NCBI GenBank assembly: GCA_041940025.1
Contig: JBGTSY010000005.1
Location: forward strand, 62,001-126,000
Source of the DNA: UBA5859 sp041940025
GTDB taxonomy: Bacteria; Pseudomonadota; Gammaproteobacteria; UBA5859
Reading direction: 5' to 3'
DNA length: 64,000 bases
Every line of letters starts with the position of its first letter. Within the stretch, counting starts at the first letter, position 1. Of this stretch, positions 37,052-44,526 are shown in pieces. The notes under the pieces are model-generated. The model had not been told where the DNA came from. It did no database searches and saw only the letters and a program-made list of their open reading frames with translations. The translations under genes were made by a program, and so were the position numbers.

Positions 37052-37853
37052 GGAGATGGCGCAACGCGCATGTGAGCAGTTTGACGTTAGCATTCGATTG
37101 GCGTGTGAGGTGTTTTCGATCAGCCCAAGTACGTATCATTATACGGCGGTGCTTTCGGGAGAGAATGCAGCAATTGCCGATTGGCTACTTCGTCTCACCA
37201 CGGTTAATAAGCGATGGGGATTTGGATTGTGCTTTATGTATCTGCGCAATGTCAAAGGCTTTGAGTGGAATCACAAACGCGTTTATCGCATCTACAGGGA
37301 GCTGGAGTTGAAACTACGAATCAAGCCAAGAAGGCGAATAAAGCGAGACAAGCCAGATGCTTTTAGTGTACCCACTGCGATTAATCAGGTGTGGTCAATG
37401 GATTTCATGAGTGATTCGCTGGTTGATGGTCGGTCGCTTCGAACCTTCAATGTGATTGACGATTACAACCGTGAAGGCTTGAATATCGATGTTGATTTGT
37501 CATTGCCTGCGCAAAGGGTTATCCGTTCGCTAAAACAGGTTATGGAATGGCGCGGCAAACCTTTGGCAATTCGTTGCGACAACCGTCCGGAATATATCTC
37601 CCAAGCCTTGGTGGATTGGGCGAACAGGGAGCAAATAACGCTACTGTATATCCAGCCGGGTAAGCCGACTCAGAATGCCTATGTGGAACGATTTAATCGT
37701 ACAGTGAGACATGAATGGCTGGATATGCATTTGTTTGAATCCATCGAGCATGCGCAATTACTAGCGACACAATGGCTTTGGAAATACAATAACGAACGAT
37801 TTCATTCAGCCAACGGTGGACTGCCGCCAAGAAGTGTGCTGAAAGTGGCTTAA
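36999..37853 (+). CDS. IS3-family transposase OrfB (DDE integrase domain)
   Basis: About 260-284 residues, overlapping OrfA, in the +1 frame relative to it. The family opening KKVVKPSRRKEMAQRACEQFDVSIRLACEVFSIS, an HTH_21 region (WGFGLCFMYLRNVKGFEWNHKRVYRIYRELEL) and an rve core are present: SMDFMSD (first Asp), CDNRPEYIS (second Asp) and NAYVERFNRTVRHEWL (Glu). The normally conserved Gly after DN is Arg here. OrfAB fusion normally needs a -1 shift at A-AAA-AAG. With only six A here the frames no longer match, so transposition may be impaired. Confidence 0.85.
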   Translation: MRLHGKRSKKVVKPSRRKEMAQRACEQFDVSIRLACEVFSISPSTYHYTAVLSGENAAIADWLLRLTTVNKRWGFGLCFMYLRNVKGFEWNHKRVYRIYRELELKLRIKPRRRIKRDKPDAFSVPTAINQVWSMDFMSDSLVDGRSLRTFNVIDDYNREGLNIDVDLSLPAQRVIRSLKQVMEWRGKPLAIRCDNRPEYISQALVDWANREQITLLYIQPGKPTQNAYVERFNRTVRHEWLDMHLFESIEHAQLLATQWLWKYNNERFHSANGGLPPRSVLKVA

Positions 37854-37932
37854 AAGTCTACTTATAGCGGCTACGAAAATGGGGGGATTACAATCGTACT
37901 GGTATAAATATTAATGATCTTTAGGTAATGTT

Positions 37933-38385
37933 ATGAGTAGTCAAGATATTTCGTATACAATTAAAGCCAGGATTGTGATCTCTGAATTTGAGTGTTCTAC
38001 TGATTATATAACTAGTGCTATTGGTATTAATCCAACCAAGGTATGGCACCGAGGAGATAAGGTTCACCCAAAAGCAACTAATGAACATAAAGAAAATGGT
38101 TGGCTTCTTATTTCTCCATGCGAGGAAGCTAACAGTAGTGTGGACGAACAAGTTAGAGCATTATCTAAAATTATACTACCAATTATAGATAACTTTTTGA
38201 AGTTGCCGGAAGAGGCAGGAACCGAGTTATCTTGCATCGTTCGAGCTTTTAAGTATATGCCCTCTATAAGTTTTTCATCGGATACAGTATCTTTTTTTTC
38301 AAAACTAAAAGCGAGTGTTGATATAGACGTCTATGATCTTATAGGTACAGAAGGTGAATCGATAAAGGACCGTAGGGCCCAATAA
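37933..38385 (+). CDS. DUF4279-like orphan immunity protein
   Basis: Protein of 150 residues. The pattern CSTDYITSAIGINPTKVWHRGDKV, ENGWLLISPCEEANSSVDEQVRAL and a C-terminal LKASVDIDVYDLIG matches DUF4279 proteins, which frequently serve as immunity partners in polymorphic-toxin loci. No toxin precedes it: the IS3 element ends 40 bases upstream and probably replaced or separated its partner. No signal peptide, so it would act in the cytoplasm. Confidence 0.65.
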   Translation: MSSQDISYTIKARIVISEFECSTDYITSAIGINPTKVWHRGDKVHPKATNEHKENGWLLISPCEEANSSVDEQVRALSKIILPIIDNFLKLPEEAGTELSCIVRAFKYMPSISFSSDTVSFFSKLKASVDIDVYDLIGTEGESIKDRRAQ

Positions 38386-38475
38386 ATACTACGCCCGAAC
38401 TGCAGATCTATTATTCTTCTGTAAGCGTTTCCAATAGGACGCTCTATCCAGGCTTAATGTTCCAAGGACCGAAGT

Positions 38476-38494
38476 AAAAAAGGAGTCTGACCCC
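38476..38494. repeat. RAYT-element end signature
   Basis: The sequence aaaaaaggagtctgacccc is a typical terminal tag of RAYT/Y1-transposase elements in proteobacteria. It joins the sequence after the DUF4279-like gene to the start of the exported propeller-like gene, marking a recombination joint. Confidence 0.4.
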
Positions 38495-38518
38495 ATAACT
38501 CACGAAATCTTTCATGTT

Positions 38519-39601
38519 GTGGTTGCTCGAGTTCTTCTATTTGTCTCGCTATTGCCACTGGTGGCGAATGCGTTACCTTCGAGCGTTGATATTTACCAAG
38601 ACATGCCTACTGAATTGCTTGAGATGGAATCATGCCAGAGTAATTCTGTCATCGAAAAGCTCGAGTTTATAACTAGATTGGCATTTTCGAAACATCAAGC
38701 TGTTGCCGTAAGTATAGATGCATTGATAACCCTATCTATAAAAGAAAGAACTTATATTGAGTCCATTCAACATCTAAATGAAGGAATAACAGATGTGATT
38801 TGGGATGGGTTAAGATTCGTTGCAATTAGCGCAGGCGGTACAATTATGGTTAAAGATGATTCTAATAGTTGGCAAATCATCGAAACAAATATTACATCTA
38901 ATGTGCGGTTTTTTCAAGAAATTATGTTTCACAAAGGCATATATTATGCGGTTGGATACAACGCTGTGGTGCAAAATATTCCAGGTGTAGATGGCGAAGG
39001 ATTTATTTACTATTCTCAAGATTTAGCTCATTGGCAAGAAATTTCTATAAACGAAAGCTTGTTATTGAATGGAAGCTCTAATTGGTCTAAGGGTGATCTG
39101 TTATACATTTCCAGTCAAGGATTTAGTCAGGTTATCCTTATCAACGGTCCAGAACAATTTAAAATATTAGATCACAATGATGGAAGAGTAGAGTCCTATT
39201 TCCCCCCATTTAAGTCAATAACAAGTGATGGAGCAGAATTTCTTTTACTGGGCCTGCATGGCTTTATAGGCAAAAGTGAAGATGGTGCACATTGGACTGG
39301 GAGAAGTGTAAGAGATTGGTCTACGTTGCAATCGGTTGTTTGGGGTGAACCAGGTTATATCGCCGTAGGTATGAAGGGTAAAATATATCATAGTCTGAAA
39401 GGGGATAATTGGGAAGAAGTAGAATCAGGAACAAGCTTACATTTACTGGATATTATTTGGGCACATAACTCGTATATCGCTGTCGGTGGAGATTTTATTG
39501 AAAACGACTATAGTCAAAAAACTCTTTCATCAAAATCAAAGGGAATTATATTGTCGAGCAAAGATGGGAGACATTGGGAGAGAGTCAGTTGTGCACACTG
39601 A
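38519..39601 (+). CDS. Exported BNR/Ycf48-like beta-propeller protein in the Rhs array
   Basis: About 360 residues from a GTG start with a signal peptide (MVARVLLFVSLLPLVANA). The body has repeats of the BNR/Ycf48 type: ITDVIWDGLRFVAISAGGTIMVKDDSNSW, FIYYSQDLAHWQEIS, FIGKSEDGAHWTGRSV, LQSVVWGEPGYIAVGMKGKIYHSLKGDNW and IILSSKDGRHWERV. The frame is open upstream into the RAYT tag, so the native start may have been lost. It is either a periplasmic immunity/accessory protein or a hitchhiker gene. No toxin is directly before it. Confidence 0.6.
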   Translation: MVARVLLFVSLLPLVANALPSSVDIYQDMPTELLEMESCQSNSVIEKLEFITRLAFSKHQAVAVSIDALITLSIKERTYIESIQHLNEGITDVIWDGLRFVAISAGGTIMVKDDSNSWQIIETNITSNVRFFQEIMFHKGIYYAVGYNAVVQNIPGVDGEGFIYYSQDLAHWQEISINESLLLNGSSNWSKGDLLYISSQGFSQVILINGPEQFKILDHNDGRVESYFPPFKSITSDGAEFLLLGLHGFIGKSEDGAHWTGRSVRDWSTLQSVVWGEPGYIAVGMKGKIYHSLKGDNWEEVESGTSLHLLDIIWAHNSYIAVGGDFIENDYSQKTLSSKSKGIILSSKDGRHWERVSCAH

Positions 39602-39623
39602 CTGTCAATTAGGGCAGCAGCAA

Positions 39624-39731
39624 GCAGCCTGGATGAAGCATAGCGAAATCCGGGGCTCTTTCTAAGAGAAGTAAGATTTTATGATTCGGGACCCTAGGGT
39701 GCAATAACTGTAAGGCATGGCGCCCTACGAG
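39624..39731. repeat. REP-type repeat unit (copy 1)
   Basis: Begins agcctggatgaagcatagcg...aaatccggggctc and contains a palindromic half (tagggtgcaataactgtaaggcatggcgcccta), ending CCTACGAG at 39731. The Rhs homology of the next cassette starts at the very next base. Related units are at 41548-41660, 48026-48130 and, shorter, at 48339-48366. Confidence 0.65.
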
Positions 39732-41068
39732 CTGACATTCTGCAGGTGGGTGTGAGCAGTGACACCTTAGATCCGGTAAACAGCAATAACAGTGATTCTT
39801 GGAAGGACAATCCCCCTTGTACCGCCTGTAGTGCTGCGACGGGCACTATGTAAGCGCCCTATTTAGACATCCTGCGCACGTTCCGTGATGGTTACATGAT
39901 GCCTTATGAGGTAGGGCGTTGGTTGACTCGGGCTTATTACAAAGCCTCGCCCACAGTGGTGGCTTGGTTCGAGGCCCATCCCTGGCTGAAAGTGCCGGCA
40001 CGATTGCTGTTATGGCTGGCTATTGGCGTTGCCTGGTTGATTCAAGCGTCTTGGAAAGTACAACTAGCGGTGGGCGTTTCTGCCGCCGGGCTAACGATGG
40101 CGTTTAAACTGGGTGTGGGCAGTTGGCTCTGGTCCATCAATCTGGTACGGGGCCTGTTGGCCATCGCTGAATTAGCGCTGGCAAGTGCCCTTTTTGCAAG
40201 TAGTCAGGCGCAGACAGGGGATCTGTTATTTTTTCATAACGATCACCAGGGCACGGCGCAAGTCATCACCGATGAAAGTCAGACGGTGGTGTGGCAGGGG
40301 GAGCAGCAACCCTTTGGTGAGGTGACCACTAGCGTCTCATCACAAGAGAATCCCACTCGCCTTCCGGGCCAATATTACGACGGGGAGAGTGGCTTACATT
40401 ACAACTACTTCAGGGATTATGATCCAAGTTTAGGTAGGTATGTGCAGAGTGATCCGATTGGGTTGCAAGGAGGGCTAAATACCTACATCTATGTACACAA
40501 CAATCCTATAATACTAATAGATGTAACCGGTAAATTTGTGTTATTGAGTTTATTAACGACGCTTTATGATTTTTCATACTTATCAACCAGCGCTTGTTTT
40601 AAAGGTGGTTGCGAGACTTCTTCAGTAGGCTTTGCAGATTGCTCCGCATTCCAAATTGGCAGTAAAGGATTTTTAGTAGTTGGAGGTACAATAGCAGATA
40701 GAACTGCTGCTCAATATAGTATGGAAGACATTTTTTCCACACCTTGAGGGGCACAAATGCTAACTGAACTTGAATCCCGTCGACATTTAGGTTTTGCTCC
40801 TAAGAACTTTATTGTAGATTTAAATGTTAAAAATAACGCATTTGCTTTTCTTGGAAGAGACGCCATATACGTGGATCCTAGTTTTCATCCTACAATTCTT
40901 ACTACCGCTGGAGAAATTCCGGCCACTACAAGAAGAATCATAGCTCATGAATTGGGGCATGCAGTATTTGGAACGGCGGACGACGGTCCAGATAGAATGA
41001 ATAATGTACTTCAAAATGATAATCCAATTATGAATTCGCTAGGCGAACCAAGTGGACTTAGGTATTAA
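39732..41068 (+). pseudogene. Displaced Rhs tail with zinc-metallopeptidase toxin tip (cassette F)
   Basis: Homology to the complete rhs gene starts inside the DUF11-like domain (ctgacattctgca). It runs through the hydrophobic segments and Rhs end to GRYVQSDPIGLQGGLNTYIYVHNNPI. A TAA at 39851-39853 and a TGA at 40745-40747 interrupt one otherwise continuous frame: 39896-40747 is open, then the same frame continues from GAQMLTELE. The last part reads RDAIYVDPSF, RRIIAHELGHAVFGTADDG and NVLQNDNPIMNSLGEPSGLRY. HELGH (40946-40960) is a zinc-peptidase HExxH motif, and the block resembles NleD/M91-type toxin peptidases. A lipoprotein gene starts 3 bases downstream. Confidence 0.75.
40757..41068 (+). 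CDS. Open segment encoding the M91-like metallopeptidase domain
   Basis: This is the 103-residue segment after the in-frame TGA of cassette F. It begins with an ATG (MLTELESRRHLGFAPKNF), but the ribosome site (gaggggcac) is only fair. It holds the whole HELGH region and the conserved-looking NDNPIMNSLG end, so a free toxin fragment could be made. Domain boundaries and activity are inferred from motifs. Whether the fragment is translated is unknown. Confidence 0.5.
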   Translation: MLTELESRRHLGFAPKNFIVDLNVKNNAFAFLGRDAIYVDPSFHPTILTTAGEIPATTRRIIAHELGHAVFGTADDGPDRMNNVLQNDNPIMNSLGEPSGLRY

Positions 41069-41071
41069 TAC

Positions 41072-41461
41072 ATGCAACGGTTAATTATTTTATTATCAAT
41101 ATTAGTATTTACCAGTTGTTCAGGAGCGGGGATGTCTGACCAAGTTAAAATTTACTATATTCCAATTGGGGCGGAAACCTATGTGCCTATTACTATCGAC
41201 AATATAGAAAATTATGCTCAAAAGACTTGTGTTTTGGATTATGAAGATCGAACTGTTCGCAAAGTGCTCCGACTATTATCCGACTCTTCATCGGATGGTA
41301 TATTTGATGAACAAAAAATTCGAGTAAAAATAATTTTACCGACTAATATTGTTACCTATGTTGATAATTACGGGGGTATTCGTTCTACAGATTATGTTAC
41401 TAAGAAAATGAGTGATGCGACTAGGACAAAAGTTACAAAATTATTAGAAAAAGCTTGCTAG
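41072..41461 (+). CDS. Lipoprotein, candidate immunity to the metallopeptidase toxin
   Basis: Protein of 129 residues. The N-terminus MQRLIILLSILVFTSCSG is a lipoprotein signal with lipobox FTSC. The rest is a small soluble domain (IYYIPIGAETYVPITIDNI ... SDATRTKVTKLLEKAC). The start lies 3 bases after the toxin stop, implying translational coupling. A periplasm-facing lipoprotein immunity would suit a toxin encountered in the periplasm or on entry. No named family is recognised. Confidence 0.65.
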   Translation: MQRLIILLSILVFTSCSGAGMSDQVKIYYIPIGAETYVPITIDNIENYAQKTCVLDYEDRTVRKVLRLLSDSSSDGIFDEQKIRVKIILPTNIVTYVDNYGGIRSTDYVTKKMSDATRTKVTKLLEKAC

Positions 41462-41547
41462 TTGTAGTAAGAAAAACAGAGGAAAGGGGTCAACCCTAAG
41501 ACAGTCGTCTGTCAAAAGGTAGATAAGGGGTCGCTCCTAAGCCAGCA

Positions 41548-41660
41548 AGTAGCCTGGATGAAGCAAAGCGAAATCCGGGGCTCTTTCCAAGAGCAGCACG
41601 ATTTTATGATTCAGGATCGTTCGTAGGGAGTAACAGCCGCAAGGGATTGATACCTACGAG
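41548..41660. repeat. REP-type repeat unit (copy 2)
   Basis: Closely similar to the unit at 39624-39731 (agtagcctggatgaagcaaagcgaaatccggggctctttc, then gattttatgattc). It has an internal inverted repeat tcgtagg/cctacga. It ends CCTACGAG at 41660, and Rhs homology again begins immediately after. Two GGGGTC tags just before it (about 41488 and 41528) look like RAYT-end debris. Confidence 0.65.
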
Positions 41661-41899
41661 TTCTGGAGACCAGTTTTGTCTATGACCAAGATTTTCGTCT
41701 CACCAATCTCAACACCGGTCAGGGTGTATTGAACCTACAACAACTGGTTTACAACTACGACACACTCAATAATATCACTGCTATCGCCAATAATCTGGAT
41801 CCCAGTCAGTCGCAAAGCTTTGGCTATGACGCACTAAACCGACTCACTGCAGCAGCGGGCGGTTACGGTGCCTTGCTCTATGAGTACGATGCGGTCATT
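41661..41899 (+). pseudogene. Internal Rhs core fragment (cassette G)
   Basis: About 240 bases almost identical to 32910-33145 of the complete rhs gene (ctggagaccagttttgtctatgacc ... gagtacgatgcggt), encoding LNLQQLVYNYDTLNNITAIANN and LLYEYDAV. It has no tip and breaks off abruptly into unrelated sequence. It is the only piece drawn from the middle of the core instead of the end. Confidence 0.75.
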
Positions 41900-42022
41900 T
41901 TGTTGCATATGTAAAAGTGAAGCTATTGCTACCCTCAACTAGAAGAAAAAAGTGCAGGCTGCTTCACCACGAGGCTATACAGCAAGACACATTAGGCCAC
42001 AGTGTAAAAAGGTTAAATAAAT

Positions 42023-42406
42023 ATGAGCTCAGTTAGATATTTGAATGTGGATTGCATCTTGCGTTCTGAGAATAGCTTATCTGACTTTTTATCGCTGTTG
42101 GAAGACGATATATTTATTTTATGGAATGAGCCAAATAAAAATGGAAGCTTTGTCGGGTTTGAAACAAATCTAGTAAATACAAATGGACCGGGGGAAGAAA
42201 TAAGTGAATTTAAGCGTCTATTTGAAACACCTTTTTTGCTCGAAGCGATAAATAAATGCCAAGAAAGAGTTTTTGACATTGGGTTTGAGAGTGGGGATGT
42301 CGGAAACCCTGTGGATGTAGCTATTAATCCAGAAATGATTAATAGGATATCTCAACTCGGTTTTTCGATTAAAATCAGAGTTTATCCGGTACCCCCTGAA
42401 AAGTAG
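42023..42406 (+). CDS. Orphan immunity-like protein, paralogue 1
   Basis: Protein of 127 residues (MSSVRYLNVDCILRSENSL). It shares with the protein at 47006 the pattern RYLN.DC.L, ILWNEP, F..LF..P, KxxFDIGFESGD, LGFSIxIxxYPV. It is small and soluble without a signal peptide. It has no toxin directly upstream, only 120 bases of unrelated sequence after the Rhs core fragment. The family is not named here; the immunity role is inferred from the array and the paralogy. Confidence 0.6.
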   Translation: MSSVRYLNVDCILRSENSLSDFLSLLEDDIFILWNEPNKNGSFVGFETNLVNTNGPGEEISEFKRLFETPFLLEAINKCQERVFDIGFESGDVGNPVDVAINPEMINRISQLGFSIKIRVYPVPPEK

Positions 42407-42418
42407 AATTATGAACAC

Positions 42419-42833
42419 TACCTTCAATTGGATCCCATTGGGTTGCAGGGAGGATCGAATACCTATGCCTATGCAGTGGGTAATCCATTAAATTATACTG
42501 ATCCAACCGGTGAGATAGCATTTATATATTACCTAGCTAGGGCACTTGGATCCTGTCTAGAGAATCCAGCTTGTTGATCTGCAATTATTCTCGGAGCTAG
42601 CAAACTAGCCGACCGGTTAAAGAATTGCGAAGATGATCTCTATAAAAAGATAAATATTGCAATCAATGGTCTTCAAAGAAGATGGAAGCATAGATCAAAC
42701 TACACATATACAACAATTTCGTGAAAGGCAAGCCAACCTAAGAAAGCTCCTAATTGATGCAGATACTAGGGGATGTTTGAATCATAGAAATGATGCTTGG
42801 ACATGGGCAACGATCGAATATGGAAGTAAATGA
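42419..42833 (+). pseudogene. Rhs tip fragment with broken toxin (cassette I)
   Basis: Starts at the very end of the Rhs core (LDPIGLQGGSNTYAYAVGNPLNYTDPTGE). The tip IAFIYYLARALGSCLENPAC is interrupted by a TGA at 42575-42577, then continues SAIILGASKLADRLKNCEDDLYKKI. A frameshift before about 42670 moves it to the frame VFKEDGSIDQTTHIQQ ... LLIDADTRGCLNHRNDAWTWATIEYGSK. Its TGA (42831-42833) overlaps the next start codon. This is a typical small Rhs toxin shape, but the activity is unknown, and it is clearly inactivated. Confidence 0.65.
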
Positions 42834-43216
42834 CAAACAAAGCCGAACTGATTAATTCATGGATAAAAGCTCAGGGAATTGATCCATTAACTCCAGAATA
42901 TGATAAATATAGTTGGGCCTCTTCTAAACTAATAGATATGGTTTATGAGTGGCCAGAGGAGTTATGGAGATTGATCCCAGATATCATAAATCAAGATTCT
43001 TCAGATCAAATATTAGGGGCTTTAGGAGCTGGATTGATTGAAGACTTAATTCTATACCATGGCGAGGAATATATTGATCGTATAATTCTCTATGCGGAAA
43101 AAAATCGTGACTTCGAAAGAGCACTAGCATATACATTCTTGGACGAAAATGACGTGTCTAAGGGTGTGTATAAAAAATTTATTGAATCTAGGAAGAAAAG
43201 AGGTATAAGCCCGTAA
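42830..43216 (+). CDS. DUF6869-like immunity protein
   Basis: Protein of 128 residues. The start overlaps the toxin stop as ATGA, a translational-coupling arrangement. EWPEELWRLIPDIINQDSSDQILGALGAGLIEDLILYHGEEYIDRI and ERALAYTFLDENDVSKGVYKKF resemble DUF6869 proteins found as immunity partners. It is cytoplasmic. The reading frame is intact although its toxin partner is broken, as expected if immunity is retained. Confidence 0.65.
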   Translation: MTNKAELINSWIKAQGIDPLTPEYDKYSWASSKLIDMVYEWPEELWRLIPDIINQDSSDQILGALGAGLIEDLILYHGEEYIDRIILYAEKNRDFERALAYTFLDENDVSKGVYKKFIESRKKRGISP

Positions 43217-43222
43217 AATTAC

Positions 43223-43835
43223 TTTTTTCCTGCTGTCAGGCACAGGCAGGGGATCTGTTATTTTTGATAACGAGCACCTGGGCACGGCGCAAGTCATCAC
43301 CGATGAAAACCAGACAGTGGTGTGGCAGGGGGAGCAGCAACCTTTTGGTGAGGTGAGCACTAGCGTCTCATCACAAGAGAATCCCACTCGCCTTCCTGGT
43401 CAATATTATGACAACGAAACACAACTACACTACAATTACTTCAGGGATTATGATCCAAGTCTAGGTAGGTATGTGCAAAGTGATCCGATTGGGTTGCAGG
43501 GAGGATCGAATACCTATAGCTATGTCGAGAATGACCCTATTAACTTCTTTGATCCAACAGGGCAAAGGAGATGTCATGCAAGATTAAGAGGAATATTACA
43601 GCTTGCAGTTACTTTGACTTGCAAAGTTGGACAGAGACGATGCATCGGAACTGATAGTTGCTTTACTCTCAAAAGAAAGAAGTTTCAGAGTCAGGTTTGT
43701 GCACTAGCTAGGGATGCAATAAATAATAGATGTTTCGGGGGAGGCGACAGGGGGCATCGGATGGCAGCAGAACAGGCCAGAAACGCAGCTAGAAGATGTG
43801 GAAGACTCATAGAGAAGAACTGTGGGGATTGCTGA
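43223..43835 (+). pseudogene. Displaced Rhs tip with Cys-rich toxin (cassette J)
   Basis: Rhs homology starts at nearly the same point as cassette C (ctgtcaggcacaggcaggggatctg). A lost T in the TTTTTT run near 43260 shifts the frame, so the open frame begins at a GTG at 43317. The Rhs end YNYFRDYDPSLGRYVQSDPIGLQGGSNTYSYVENDPINFFDPTG leads to an intact 90-residue tip. It is basic and Cys-rich: QRRCHARLRGILQLAV, CIGTDSCFTLKRKKFQSQVCALARDAINNRCFGGGDRGHR and ARRCGRLIEKNCGDC. The basic, His/Asp-containing CFGGGDRGHR block suggests a nuclease-like toxin, by inference. The partner immunity starts 2 bases downstream. Confidence 0.7.
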
Positions 43836-43837
43836 CG

Positions 43838-44323
43838 ATGAGCAATGCTGCAGTTGAACTGATACAAACTATCACTCTTGCTTTCGCCAACGTAGCGAGT
43901 CCAAGCATTGATGATTTAGTTCACAATAACGAACCCGAACACTCTGAATGCGTGGAAATCAAAGAGCGGTTAAAAGGAAAAAACTGGAAGGATATGGGTG
44001 AAATTATTAAGGAGAAACACTATCCAGGGGATGATATCCATTTCCTGACTGCAGATGCTCTTAAAGCGCTCATACCGGGGTACATGGTAGGCACAATTCA
44101 AAATTTTAGGAATGCTGATCTCGTTCCCGAAGCTTTAATTACTCGCTTGGCTCCAAATCATAATGACCCATCTGGAGAGGAAGCATCGAATTTGATAGGT
44201 AAGCTATCACCTGAGCAACGCGAAGCTGTATTGCAGTTTTTAATGTATCTTCGGTCAAATCATGCTGAGGACATAGAAAATGATGAACTTGATTCTGCAA
44301 TTCATTTTTTGAGTAGTTACTAA
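43838..44323 (+). CDS. DUF6714-like immunity protein
   Basis: About 161 residues from the ATG two bases after the toxin stop; the open frame extends further upstream over the toxin. ELIQTITLAFANVASPSIDDLV, KERLKGKNWKDMGEIIKEKHYPGDDIHFLTADALKALIPGYMVG and SPEQREAVLQFLMYLRSNHAE match the DUF6714 pattern. The position directly behind the Cys-rich tip makes it the cognate immunity candidate. It is cytoplasmic and acidic, fitting a basic toxin. Confidence 0.65.
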   Translation: MSNAAVELIQTITLAFANVASPSIDDLVHNNEPEHSECVEIKERLKGKNWKDMGEIIKEKHYPGDDIHFLTADALKALIPGYMVGTIQNFRNADLVPEALITRLAPNHNDPSGEEASNLIGKLSPEQREAVLQFLMYLRSNHAEDIENDELDSAIHFLSSY

Positions 44324-44526
44324 ACCCTCCCCACATTCTGTTTAATCTGCTGAGCTTCGAAAAAGGTATCGATTACCTGAGTGATCTGTCGTCGGGCTTT
44401 GGGGTTCAGTTTCTCAATCTGCTGCACTTCTCTTTGTAACCGCGTACCCGGCTTTGCCTTTGTAGTCGCCGGGGCAATGCCTAATAACTGATCACTCCCA
44501 GGGCATTGGATAGGTTCACCAGTCAA
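44320..44526 (-). pseudogene. Fragment of a helix-turn-helix regulator (C-terminal end)
   Basis: The leftward frame reads SDQLLGIAPATTKAKPG then TRLQREVQQIEKLNPKARRQITQVIDTFFEAQQIKQ and stops at 44320. This resembles the C-terminal tail of XRE-type regulators. The N-terminal DNA-binding half is missing because Rhs homology begins at 44527. It is the only leftward coding remnant in the array. Confidence 0.5.

Larger units (their letters stand above)
36701..37892 (+). mobile_element. IS3-family insertion sequence
   Basis: About 1.19 kb with terminal inverted repeats beginning TGTAATCCCCCC at 36701 and its complement GGGGGGATTACA ending at 37892. The similarity continues inward (ataagtaga near both ends). 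Two overlapping frames encode the transposase. I see no matching target duplication: flanks are ...ccca and atcg..., which may mean the flanks recombined after insertion. It separates the cassette C genes from a DUF4279-like gene whose toxin is missing. Confidence 0.9.
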
